Assembly (NCBI GenBank): GCA_029258695.1 | Contig: JARIBR010000146.1 | Span: 1 to 15,033 of the forward strand | Length of the DNA stretch: 15,033 nt | Direction: 5' to 3' | Source of the DNA: Quadrisphaera sp. | GTDB lineage: Bacteria; Actinomycetota; Actinomycetes; Actinomycetales; Quadrisphaeraceae | In this document: positions 6,652 through 13,771 of the stretch, in pieces | Position numbering within the stretch: position 1 is the stretch's first letter | Layout: the number at the start of each line of letters is the position of its first letter | The notes under the pieces: model-generated | Seen by the model: only the letters and a program-made list of their open reading frames with translations | What the model was told of the DNA's origin: nothing | Databases searched by the model: none | Made by a program: the position numbers and the translations under genes

Positions 6652-7496
6652 CCCGGCTCCAGCGCTACCGGTTCGAGGGCGGGAGCGCGGTGCTCACCGG
6701 CGCGGCCAGCGGCATCGGCGCCGCGCTGGCGGCCGGGCTCGCCGCCCGGGGGAGCCACCTGGAGCTGCTCGACCGTGACGCCGGCGGACTGGACGCGGTG
6801 GTGGGGGCGCTGAGCGCCGCACACCCGGGGCTGGAGGTGCGAGGGCACGTCGTGGACCTGCGCGACCGCGTCGGCACCGCTGACGTCCTCGAGCACGTCG
6901 TCGCAGGGTCCCCACGGCCCACCCTCGTGGTGAACAACGCGGGCGTGGCGCTCTCCGGACGCCTCGAGGAACAGACGCTCGAGGACGTCGACTGGCTGCT
7001 CGACGTGAACCTGCGCGCCACGATCGCCGTGACGCACCAGCTGCTCCCCGTCCTGCTGGCCTCACCGGGATCACACCTGGTGAACGTCTCCAGCGTCTTC
7101 GGGCTCGTCGCACCGGCGGGACAGGTGGCGTACGCCACGTCGAAGTTCGCGGTGCGGGGCTTCAGCGAAGCGTTGCGCGGCGAGCTGGCGGGCCGGGTGG
7201 GGGTGACGAGCGTGCACCCCGGCGGCATCGCCACGAACATCGCCCGGGACGCCCGCACCGGGGCCGGCGTGGACGCCGAGCGGGCCGCCAGGGGAGCTGC
7301 GGTCTTCCAGCGTTCGCTGACCATCCCGGCGGACGTCGCGGCCACGGCCATCCTGAGGGGGGTGGAGCGCCGGGCCTCGCGGGTCCTCGTCGGCGTGAGC
7401 GCGACGCTCCCCGACATCGCGGCACGCGTGGCGCCGACCCGGTACCACGCGCTGCTGGGGTTGCTCACCCGCCGGGCCCGCAGGTCCGGCGGGTGA
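6648..7496 (+). CDS. short-chain dehydrogenase/reductase
   Basis: 282 aa from GTG 6648, which overlaps the monooxygenase stop as GTGA; a GGGAG lies just upstream, so translation is probably coupled. It is a classical SDR with a Rossmann fold: TGAASGIG at 17-24, acidic D40 after beta-2 suggesting NAD(H) preference (inference), NNAG at 96-99, catalytic S149, Y162 and K166 (YATSK), and the HPGGIATNI segment after the active site. This C-terminal half resembles the SDRs found beside EthA/MymA-type monooxygenases in mycobacteria. A plausible role is oxidising an alcohol to the ketone attacked by the monooxygenase, or handling its product. It converges on the rpf-like gene with a 9-bp gap and no clear terminator. 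Confidence 0.9.
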   Translation: MTRLQRYRFEGGSAVLTGAASGIGAALAAGLAARGSHLELLDRDAGGLDAVVGALSAAHPGLEVRGHVVDLRDRVGTADVLEHVVAGSPRPTLVVNNAGVALSGRLEEQTLEDVDWLLDVNLRATIAVTHQLLPVLLASPGSHLVNVSSVFGLVAPAGQVAYATSKFAVRGFSEALRGELAGRVGVTSVHPGGIATNIARDARTGAGVDAERAARGAAVFQRSLTIPADVAATAILRGVERRASRVLVGVSATLPDIAARVAPTRYHALLGLLTRRARRSGG

Positions 7497-7505
7497 GCAG
7501 GAGCA

Positions 7506-8216
<711 letters not shown>

Positions 8217-8226
8217 TTACGAGGTC

Positions 8227-8258
8227 CAAACCGTGACGCTGCGTAAGGTCACGGTTTG
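8227..8258 (-). promoter_or_regulatory. leader hairpin / dyad upstream of the rpf-like gene
   Basis: A perfect 11-bp inverted repeat, CAAACCGTGAC and GTCACGGTTTG, with a 10-nt spacer. It lies 26-57 nt before the proposed start, just downstream of a plausible promoter, so it should be at the 5' end of the mRNA leader. The 3' arm could instead pair over 5 bp with AACCG (8218-8214), next to the AAAGG ribosome site. It could be an RNA control element or a protein operator with GTGAC/GTCAC half-sites. Confidence 0.6.
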
Positions 8259-8269
8259 ATGACGACGCG

Positions 8270-8299
8270 ACGGTAAGCGGTCCGGGGGCGATCTGTCGA
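8270..8299 (-). promoter_or_regulatory. candidate promoter of the rpf-like gene
   Basis: On the minus strand: -35 TCGACA (8299-8294, one mismatch to TTGACA), an 18-bp spacer, and -10 TACCGT (8275-8270, fits TANNNT). Transcription would begin near 8263, giving a leader of about 60 nt that opens with the hairpin. Confidence 0.4.
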
Positions 8300-8301
8300 C
8301 C

Positions 8302-8326
8302 CCCACCCTGCGACGCTGGAGGTGGG
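8302..8326 (-). terminator. possible weak terminator hairpin after the LysM gene
   Basis: A 6-bp stem (CCCACC with GGTGGG) around a 13-nt loop, 9 bp after the LysM stop codon. There is no T-run, so read-through into the rpf-like gene 133 bp downstream is possible. Confidence 0.3.
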
Positions 8327-8334
8327 TGGAGCGC

Positions 8335-8871
8335 TCAGGTCGGTCGGACCCGCAGGATCGTGCCGACGACGACCAGGTTCGGGTTGTCGCCGATGACGTC
8401 GACGTTGGCGTCGTAGACCTCTCGCCAGGTCATGGCGTGCTCGGCACCGATCCTCACGAGGGTGTCGCCCCACACCACCCGATGCGTGGCCGTGAGCTCG
8501 TCCGGCGGCTCGGCAGGCTCCGGTGGCTCGTCCGGTGGCTCGTCCGGTGGCTCGGGCGACGGCGACGGCGGTGCGGTCGAGGCGGAGGGCTCGACCGGCT
8601 CGACCGGCTCGACGGCAGGGGCCGGTGCCGGCGCACCGCCGAGGCGTTGCCACGCCCCGACCGTGACGTCCGCGACGCGAGGGCTCGTCACGACCGGCAG
8701 GGCGACGGCGGTGGCGACGGTGACGGCGCTCAGGGCGACGATGCGCCGCCGCCGCGGGTGGTCGGGACCGGCCACGTGGCGGCCCCTGCCCCGGCGCTGC
8801 GGCACGCGGACGCTCGGGGCCTGGTCGGTGCGATGGCGCCCGGCAGCGGGGCGGTGCACGGTGGCGACCAC
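8335..8871 (-). CDS. membrane-anchored LysM-domain protein
   Basis: 178 aa from GTG 8871, chosen because GGGAGG lies 7 nt upstream; the open frame runs on to 9084 but without any domain-like sequence. Layout: a basic N-terminal tail ending in RRRR (40-43), one hydrophobic helix (about 44-62), a short outer segment, then a Pro/Glu/Ser linker with EPVEPVEP and PPDEPPDEPP repeats, and a C-terminal LysM domain (130-178) with WGDTLVRIGAEHAMTWREVY and a closing VVVGTILRVRP. LysM binds N-acetylglucosamine in peptidoglycan. No catalytic domain is present, so it probably tethers or scaffolds at the wall. The tail before the helix (43 residues, many Arg) suits a type II anchor or a long signal peptide. 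It is followed on the same strand by the Rpf-LysM gene. Confidence 0.8.
   Translation of the reverse strand: MVATVHRPAAGRHRTDQAPSVRVPQRRGRGRHVAGPDHPRRRRIVALSAVTVATAVALPVVTSPRVADVTVGAWQRLGGAPAPAPAVEPVEPVEPSASTAPPSPSPEPPDEPPDEPPEPAEPPDELTATHRVVWGDTLVRIGAEHAMTWREVYDANVDVIGDNPNLVVVGTILRVRPT
8518..8556 (+). repeat. 12-bp tandem repeat encoding the Pro-Asp-Glu linker of the LysM protein
   Basis: About three copies of CTCCGGTGGCTCGTCCGGTGG-like units with a 12-bp period (core CTCGTCCGGTGG) encode the PPDE repeat on the minus strand. A second short run of CTCGACCGG units near 8590-8612 encodes EPVEPVEP. Confidence 0.75.
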
Positions 8872-8878
8872 CTGGCGA

Positions 8879-8884
8879 CCTCCC
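8879..8884 (-). promoter_or_regulatory. Shine-Dalgarno deciding the start of the LysM membrane protein
   Basis: GGGAGG on the minus strand, 7 nt before GTG 8871-8869, which favours that start over codons further upstream. Confidence 0.7.
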
Positions 8885-8917
8885 TCGCGGCGCGGCGGAC
8901 CGGACGTCCCCGTCCCG

Positions 8918-8934
8918 GGTGTGACAGGTGTGAC
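8918..8934. promoter_or_regulatory. GGTGTGAC direct repeat upstream of the LysM gene
   Basis: Two copies of GGTGTGAC with a 9-bp period (read as GTCACACC twice on the minus strand), next to a minus-strand TATCGT (8938-8933) that could be a -10 hexamer. The position near a possible transcription start suggests an operator. Binding by an MtrA-type or CRP-type regulator is only a guess. Confidence 0.35.
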
Positions 8935-9002
8935 GATAGGGGTGCGGCGGGTGAGCCGCCCCCGGTCGTCGCCTCGGGAGCACGCTGCCCGGGCGCGGAC
9001 CC

Positions 9003-9024
9003 TGGTGTGATACACGCCACACCA
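9003..9024. promoter_or_regulatory. CRP/GlxR-like dyad
   Basis: TGGTGTG (9003-9009) and CACACCA (9018-9024) form a perfect 7-bp inverted repeat with an 8-bp spacer. Inside it, TGTGA-N6-CCACA (9006-9021) matches the actinobacterial CRP/GlxR consensus TGTGA-N6-TCACA with one mismatch. It lies 132 bp upstream of the LysM start and about 330 bp upstream of the NlpC/P60 start. Confidence 0.4.
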
Positions 9025-9113
9025 CGGGGTTGCGAGGCGCAGGATCGCGGGGATCACGGTCTCGCCGGTCAGCATGTCGGGCACCGCTCCGCCGCCACCC
9101 CCTGGTCCATACC

Positions 9114-9130
9114 GTCACAGTCGGGTACGT
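9114..9130 (+). promoter_or_regulatory. possible regulator half-sites GTCACA and GTACGT
   Basis: GTCACA (9114-9119) and GTACGT (9125-9130) lie 11 bp apart start to start. GTCAC also appears in the rpf leader dyad and in the direct repeat near the LysM gene. The spacing of one helical turn suggests a tandem-site response regulator, but this is weak. Confidence 0.2.
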
Positions 9131-9296
9131 TCCGGTCGCTGCCCGCACCAGCCGGGCAGTCCTCCGGGCCTCGCCGAGCCCCTGCCACCCGGAGCGCACC
9201 CACTGATCACCACGGCAGGGGACGGGGGACCCACGTCCACCGGACCGGCCGCCGCACCGCGGCGTCGGTCCTCGGGGTGAAGCTCGCAGCGCGAGC

Positions 9297-9315
9297 CGGG
9301 TGACTTTTCCACCCG
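9297..9315 (+). promoter_or_regulatory. short hairpin or operator upstream of the NlpC/P60 gene
   Basis: CGGGTG and CACCCG form a perfect 6-bp inverted repeat around ACTTTTC, about 42 bp before the start codon. It may be a leader hairpin or an operator. Confidence 0.35.
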
Positions 9316-9356
9316 AACCCGACAGCTAACCCCGCAGGCGTCGGAGAGGCACACCC

Positions 9357-9884
9357 ATGCGCACCTCGACCACCCCTGCCCGTTCCCGCCTGGTGACCCG
9401 AGCCCTTGCCGGCGCGGCGCTCTCGGCGGGACTCGTCATGTCCGCCGCGATCCCGGCCCAGGCCGCGAGCCCCGGCGACGCCGTGAGCTTCCGTGGGGCC
9501 GGCGCGTCCGCCTCGGCGCTCACGCCCGGCACCGACCCGTACAACCTCATCAACACGGCGAAGTCCTTCACCGGGACGCCGTACGTCTACGGCGGGACCA
9601 CCCCGCGCGGCTGGGACTGCTCCGGCTTCACCGGGTACGTGCTCGGCAGCCACGGCATGCACGTCCCCCGCACCACGAACCAGCAGCTGGCCGCCACCCG
9701 GTCGGTCGCCCCGGGCGACGAGCGTGCCGGTGACCTCGTGTTCTACATGAGCGGCAACAGCGCCTACCACGTGGCTTTCTACGCCGGAAACGGCTGGATC
9801 GTCGACGCGGGCAACTCGCGCAAGAACACCAGCCTGCGCCCCATGTGGCCGGGCAAGGTCGTCTTCACCCGCGTGCTCGTCTGA
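9357..9884 (+). CDS. secreted NlpC/P60 peptidoglycan hydrolase
   Basis: 175 aa. NlpC/P60 enzymes are papain-like cysteine peptidases that cut stem peptides of peptidoglycan, usually between D-Glu and diaminopimelate. An Arg-containing n-region is followed by a hydrophobic segment (16-33) and an AQA-A signal peptidase site near residue 36, so it is exported. The catalytic domain spans about 62-175: YVYGGTTPRGWDCSGF with nucleophile C88, VPRTTNQQ, GDLVFY (125-130), and catalytic H138 in YHVAFY; N153 in DAGNS may be the third residue. It lacks SH3, LysM or coiled-coil parts, a minimal form. ATG 9357 has GGAGAGG 7 nt upstream. It diverges from the LysM and Rpf genes and ends before a strong stem-loop. 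Confidence 0.93.
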   Translation: MRTSTTPARSRLVTRALAGAALSAGLVMSAAIPAQAASPGDAVSFRGAGASASALTPGTDPYNLINTAKSFTGTPYVYGGTTPRGWDCSGFTGYVLGSHGMHVPRTTNQQLAATRSVAPGDERAGDLVFYMSGNSAYHVAFYAGNGWIVDAGNSRKNTSLRPMWPGKVVFTRVLV

Positions 9885-9917
9885 CCTGAGCCCCGGCCCG
9901 ACCCGAGGGACACCGCC

Positions 9918-9956
9918 GGGGGTGCGGGGCATGCTCGACGCGAGCCCCGCGCCCCC
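9918..9956 (+). terminator. terminator-like stem-loop after the NlpC/P60 gene
   Basis: An outer stem of 12 pairs (GGGGGTGCGGGG with CCCCGCGCCCCC, one T-G wobble), then a 3-nt CAT bulge and an inner GCTCG/CGAGC stem with an ACG loop. It begins 33 nt after the stop. There is no T-run, as is usual in high-GC actinobacteria. Confidence 0.6.
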
Positions 9957-9977
9957 GACGGCGTCGCTCGTGGGCGC

Positions 9978-9983
9978 CATGAT
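9978..9983 (+). promoter_or_regulatory. -10-like hexamer of a probable leaderless start (AGE-family gene)
   Basis: CATGAT ends 6 nt before ATG 9990, with no Shine-Dalgarno. The same hexamer and spacing recur before the alcohol dehydrogenase gene. Confidence 0.4.
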
Positions 9984-9989
9984 GTCGGC

Positions 9990-11243
9990 ATGCCTGACCC
10001 ATCGGACGTCCGTCAACCCGCCGCCCTGGAGACCCCGGCACGTCGCGCCTGGCTCGACCAGCAGGGCCACCGCCTGCTCGAGCTCAGCCTCGCCAGCGCC
10101 ACCACGGGAGGCTTCGGGTGGAGCGACGGCGACGGGGGGCTGCTCCCGCGCGAGCTCCAGCTGTGGATGACGGCCCGGATGACCCACGTGCTCGCGCTCG
10201 GCCACCTCCTGGGGCATGCGGGGTCCGCTGCCGGCGCCGAGCACGGGATCGCCGCGCTCGCGGGCCCCTTCCACGACGAGGTCGACGGCGGGTGGTTCGC
10301 CGCGCTGGCCCCCGACGGATCGGCGCCGGCCGACACGACGAAGGGCGCGTACGCCCACGCGTTCGTCATCCTCGCCGCCTCCTCCGCGACGGTGGCTGCC
10401 GTGCCCGGGGCCCGTGAGCTGCTCGACGAGGCCCTCGCCGTCCACGCCGAGCACTTCCTCGACGCCGACGCCGGGGTGGTCCGCGAGAGCTTCGCCCGCG
10501 ACTTCACCGACGAGGAGGACTACCGGGGGGCGAACGCGGCGATGCACACCGTCGAGGCCTACCTGGCGGCCACCGACGCCACCGGCGACGACGTCTGGCG
10601 CCAGCGGGCGCTGAACATCGCCGACCTCCTCGTCAACGTCCACGCACGTGCCCACGGCTGGCGCCTCCCCGAGCACTTCACCGCCACGATGACGCCGCTG
10701 CTGGACCACCACGCCGACCGGGTCGCGGACCCCTTCAGGCCCTTCGGGACCACCCCCGGCCACGGCCTGGAGTGGGCGAGGTTGCTCCTGGGCCTGCGGG
10801 ACGGGCTGGGGGAGGGGGCGCCGCCGTGGCTGGCCGACGGCGCGGTCGCCCTCTTCTCGCGCGCCGTCGAGGACGGGTGGGCGCCCGACGGGCGCGAGGG
10901 GTTCGTCTACACCACGGGCTTCGACGGAGCGCCGGTCGTCACGCTGCGTCAGCACTGGGTCCTGTGCGAGGCCATCGGCGCCGCCGCCGCGCTGCACCGT
11001 GCGACCGGCGAGGAGTCCTACGCCCAGCGCTACGAGCAGTGGTGGGCGTACGCGGAGCGCGCCGTCGTCGACCTCGACGACGGGTCGTGGGTGCACGAGC
11101 TGGACGCCGACGGTCAGCCCTCGAGCGTGCTGTGGGAGGGACGCCCGGACACCTACCACGCCTTCCAGGCCACCCTCGTGGGCGCCCTGCCCCTCGCCCC
11201 GACCTTCGCGAGCGCCGTCGCGGTGCAGCGCGGGCTCGGCTGA
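9990..11243 (+). CDS. AGE-family sugar 2-epimerase/isomerase
   Basis: 417 aa, the usual length for the N-acylglucosamine 2-epimerase family, which forms an (alpha/alpha)6 barrel and interconverts sugars at C2 (GlcNAc 2-epimerase, cellobiose epimerase, mannose isomerase, YihS). Candidate active-site residues are H123 in AYAHAFV, H186 in NAAMHTVEA, R/E around LPEHFT, H258 in TPGHGLEW and H390 in TYHAFQ. The last two sit where the two catalytic histidines of the family lie. The pattern looks closer to mannose isomerase / YihS-type aldose-ketose isomerases than to GlcNAc epimerases, but the substrate cannot be assigned. Soluble, cytoplasmic. It lies between the NlpC/P60 terminator and the M18 gene (27-bp gap); the latter has its own promoter-like hexamer. 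Confidence 0.87.
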   Translation: MPDPSDVRQPAALETPARRAWLDQQGHRLLELSLASATTGGFGWSDGDGGLLPRELQLWMTARMTHVLALGHLLGHAGSAAGAEHGIAALAGPFHDEVDGGWFAALAPDGSAPADTTKGAYAHAFVILAASSATVAAVPGARELLDEALAVHAEHFLDADAGVVRESFARDFTDEEDYRGANAAMHTVEAYLAATDATGDDVWRQRALNIADLLVNVHARAHGWRLPEHFTATMTPLLDHHADRVADPFRPFGTTPGHGLEWARLLLGLRDGLGEGAPPWLADGAVALFSRAVEDGWAPDGREGFVYTTGFDGAPVVTLRQHWVLCEAIGAAAALHRATGEESYAQRYEQWWAYAERAVVDLDDGSWVHELDADGQPSSVLWEGRPDTYHAFQATLVGALPLAPTFASAVAVQRGLG

Positions 11244-11257
11244 GGGCAGCGTCTCCC

Positions 11258-11263
11258 TAGGCT
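11258..11263 (+). promoter_or_regulatory. -10-like hexamer of a probable leaderless start (M18 aminopeptidase)
   Basis: TAGGCT fits TANNNT and ends 7 nt before ATG 11271. No Shine-Dalgarno is present. This is one of the most convincing of the series. Confidence 0.5.
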
Positions 11264-11270
11264 GACGGCC

Positions 11271-12587
11271 ATGCCTGCTCCTCCCACCCAGCCCGCCCTC
11301 CCGGACCTGGGGGACGTCGCCGTCGCCGGCGACGACCTCCGCGCCCTCGTCGACGCCTCACCGACCCCCTGGCACGCCGTCGCCGAGATGACCGCTCGCC
11401 TGCGCGCGGCCGGCTTCGCGACGCTCGACGAGAAGGATCCCTGGAGCCTGGTCCCCGGCGAGCGGGTCGTCGTCGTCCGCGGCGGGAGCCTGGTCGCCCT
11501 CGTCGTCGGCAGCGCCCCCCTGGCCGAGGCGGGCGCCCGGATCGTCGGCGCGCACACCGACTCCCCGGGCTTCCGGGTGCGTCCGCGTCACGACGTGCGT
11601 CAGGCCGGCTACCGGCTGGTGGGCGCGGAGACCTACGGGGGCCTCCTGGCCCACACCTGGCTGGACCGCGAGCTGACCGTCGCCGGGCGCCTGGTGCTTC
11701 GCGACGCCACCACGGTGCTCGCCCGGCTGCCCGGCGCGCCGCTGCGCCTGCCCTCGCTCGCGATCCACCTCGACCGCGGCGTCCGCGACGGCCTGGTGCT
11801 CGATCCCCAGCGCCACCTCGTCCCGGTGTGGGGCGCCGACCTGGCCACCGAGCCGGGCCTCGTGGCGGCACTCTCGGCCGCGGCCGGCGTGGACGCGGCC
11901 GACGTCGTCGGGCACGACCTGGCGCTCACCGACACCCAGCCGGCGGGTGCCACCGGCGCGGACGGCACCTGGGTCGCGGCGCCGCGCCTGGACGACCTCG
12001 CCGGGTGCCACTCCGCGCTGAGCGCCCTGCTGCGGGCGGCCCCGGCGCCTCACACCCAGGTCTTCGTGGCCGACGACCACGAGGAGGTCGGATCCGGCTC
12101 CGCCACGGGCGCCCGGGGGCCGTTCCTCGCCGACGTCCTCGCCAGGGTGCTCGCCGCGACCACCGACGGCGCCGGCGACCCGCAGGACCTCCCGCGAGCC
12201 CTGGCGTGCTCGATCCTCGTCTCCTCGGACATGGCCCACGCGGTGCACCCCACCCGGCCGGAGCGCCACGAGCCCGACCACACCCCGGCGCTCGGCGGCG
12301 GACCGGTGCTCAAGGTCAACGCCAACCAGTCCTACGCCACCGACGCGAGCACCGGCGGCTGGTTCACCGCCCGCTGCCAGGACGCTGGCGTTCCCCTGCA
12401 GCACGTCGTCTCCCGCAACGACCTGCCCAGCGGGTCCACCATCGGGCCGCTCACCGCGACGCGCACCGGCATCGCCACCGTCGACGTCGGCGCGCCGATG
12501 CTGGCGATGCACTCGTGCCGCGAGCTCGCCTCGGCGCTCGACGTGACGTACGTGGTCGCTGCGCTGCGCGCCTGCTACTCGTCGTGA
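11271..12587 (+). CDS. apeB: M18-family aminopeptidase
   Basis: 438 aa, a typical length for M18 metalloaminopeptidases, cytoplasmic tetrahedral dodecamers that remove N-terminal residues (often acidic) using two metal ions. Metal and catalytic residues are all visible: H95 and D97 in GAHTDSPG, D241/D242 in RLDDLAGCHS bridging the metals, E271/E272 in DHEEVGS (general base and ligand), D320 in SSDMAHAVHP, and H414 in MLAMHSCRE. The N-terminal SPTPWHAVAEM is also typical. The product probably serves general peptide turnover. The stop codon overlaps the MoeZ-like gene's GTG as GTGA, so the two are translationally coupled. The gene symbol follows the usual label for bacterial M18 proteins and is not proof of specificity. 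Confidence 0.93.
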   Translation: MPAPPTQPALPDLGDVAVAGDDLRALVDASPTPWHAVAEMTARLRAAGFATLDEKDPWSLVPGERVVVVRGGSLVALVVGSAPLAEAGARIVGAHTDSPGFRVRPRHDVRQAGYRLVGAETYGGLLAHTWLDRELTVAGRLVLRDATTVLARLPGAPLRLPSLAIHLDRGVRDGLVLDPQRHLVPVWGADLATEPGLVAALSAAAGVDAADVVGHDLALTDTQPAGATGADGTWVAAPRLDDLAGCHSALSALLRAAPAPHTQVFVADDHEEVGSGSATGARGPFLADVLARVLAATTDGAGDPQDLPRALACSILVSSDMAHAVHPTRPERHEPDHTPALGGGPVLKVNANQSYATDASTGGWFTARCQDAGVPLQHVVSRNDLPSGSTIGPLTATRTGIATVDVGAPMLAMHSCRELASALDVTYVVAALRACYSS

Positions 12588-13753
12588 ACGAGCCCCTCGT
12601 CGAGCCGGGTCCTCCGCTCACCCCCGAGGAGGTGCGGCGCTACGCGCGCCACCTCCTCCTCCCCGAGGTCGGCGAGCGCGGTCAGCGACGTCTCAAGGCC
12701 GCCCGCGTGCTCGTCGTGGGCGCCGGCGGGCTCGGGTCCCCGGCCCTGCTGTACCTGGCCGCGGCCGGCGTCGGGACCATCGGGGTCCTCGACGACGACG
12801 TGGTGGACGAGTCGAACCTCCACCGTCAGGTGGTCCACGGGAGTGCCGACGTCGGGCGCGCCAAGGTCGACAGCGCCGCCGACGCGGTGGCCCGCGCCAA
12901 CCCACTGGTCACGGTGGTGCGCCACCGCGAGCGCCTCACCGAGCACAACGCCGCAGCGCTCGTCGCCGGCTACGACCTCGTGCTGGACGGCGCCGACAAC
13001 TTCGGCACCCGCTACCTCGTCAACGACGCGTGCGTCCTCGCCGGTGTCCCGTGGGTGTGGGGGGCGGTGCTGCGCTTCGACGGCCACGTCGCCGTGTTCT
13101 GGGGTGGGCACGGACCGACGTACCGCGACCTGTTCCCCCACCCGCCCGATGCCGGCGCCGTACCGTCGTGCTCGCAGGCCGGGGTGCTCGGCGGCGTCGT
13201 CGCGCAGGTCGGCTCGGTCATGGTCACCGAGGCGCTCAAGCTCCTCACCGGGGCCGGGCGCTCCCTGCTGGGCAGGGTGCTCGTCCTCGATGCGCTGGAG
13301 GGCACCTGGCGCACGCTCGGGGTCCGCGCCGACCCCACGCGGGCACCGATCACCACCGTGGTCGCCGAGCCCGGTGCCTGCGCGGTGGAGCCGTCGGCGG
13401 CGTCGGCCGTCCCCGCCGTGGACGCTGCGACGCTCGCCGGGGAGCTCGAGGGGGGCGGGGTGCTGCTCGTCGACGTCCGCGAGCCCGACGAGCACGCCGC
13501 GCTGGCGATCCCCGGGGCGCGCCTCGTGCCGCTGGCCGCCCTGCTCGACGCCGCGGGACGAGACGCCGAGCAGGCTGGCGTGCTGGCCGATGTGCCCCGT
13601 GACGCCGACGTGGTCCTCCACTGCGCCAGCGGGCTGCGCTCCGAGCAGGGCGCCCGGGCGCTCCTCGACGCCGGGTGGACGCGCGTGCGACACCTGGACG
13701 GGGGCGTCGGCGCGTGGGCGGCCGTGACGGGGCGGGTCACCGCCGGCGGTTGA
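12584..13753 (+). CDS. moeZ: MoeZ-like adenylyltransferase/sulfurtransferase (ThiF/MoeB E1 domain plus rhodanese)
   Basis: 389 aa from GTG 12584. The E1-like domain (about 12-260) has RYARHLLLPEVG, the nucleotide-binding GAGGLGSP (46-53), DDDVVDESNLHRQ, the DGADNFGTRYLVND segment and catalytic C196 in PSCSQAGVLG. The rhodanese domain (about 285-385) has VDVREPDEHAALAIPGA and active-site C347 in LHCASGLRS. The CxxC zinc pairs of MoeB are absent, as in MoeZ. Such proteins adenylate the C-terminal Gly of small sulfur carriers (MoaD, ThiS, CysO) and add sulfur, for molybdopterin, thiamine or cysteine synthesis. No sulfur-carrier gene is present in the window, so the pathway is open. The 4-bp GTGA overlap with the M18 gene is notable because the two have no obvious shared function. 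Confidence 0.9.
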   Translation: MNEPLVEPGPPLTPEEVRRYARHLLLPEVGERGQRRLKAARVLVVGAGGLGSPALLYLAAAGVGTIGVLDDDVVDESNLHRQVVHGSADVGRAKVDSAADAVARANPLVTVVRHRERLTEHNAAALVAGYDLVLDGADNFGTRYLVNDACVLAGVPWVWGAVLRFDGHVAVFWGGHGPTYRDLFPHPPDAGAVPSCSQAGVLGGVVAQVGSVMVTEALKLLTGAGRSLLGRVLVLDALEGTWRTLGVRADPTRAPITTVVAEPGACAVEPSAASAVPAVDAATLAGELEGGGVLLVDVREPDEHAALAIPGARLVPLAALLDAAGRDAEQAGVLADVPRDADVVLHCASGLRSEQGARALLDAGWTRVRHLDGGVGAWAAVTGRVTAGG

Positions 13754-13771
13754 TGCCGGCCGGGGCCCGGT

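Larger units (their letters stand above)
8872..9356. other. 485-bp divergent intergenic region between the LysM and NlpC/P60 genes
   Basis: The largest gap in the window. It should hold the promoters of both divergent cell-wall genes. Visible within it: the LysM ribosome site (8879-8884), a GGTGTGAC direct repeat (8918-8934), a CRP/GlxR-like dyad (9003-9024), a GTCACA...GTACGT pair (9114-9130), a 6-bp hairpin (9297-9315) and the NlpC/P60 ribosome site (9343-9349). Open frames crossing it have no domain features and are not supported as genes. Confidence 0.6.

Noticed and set aside
8518..8612. Tandem repeats in the LysM linker as a CRISPR-like or regulatory array
   Set aside because: The repeats have 12-bp and 9-bp periods without spacers and encode a Pro/Asp/Glu/Val linker in frame.
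8872..9084. 71-residue N-terminal extension of the LysM protein
   Set aside because: The extension has no domain character, covers promoter-like elements, and a strong GGGAGG site marks GTG 8871.
9207..11159. 650-aa open frame on the minus strand
   Set aside because: It is antisense to the NlpC/P60 and AGE-family genes and shows no domain motifs.
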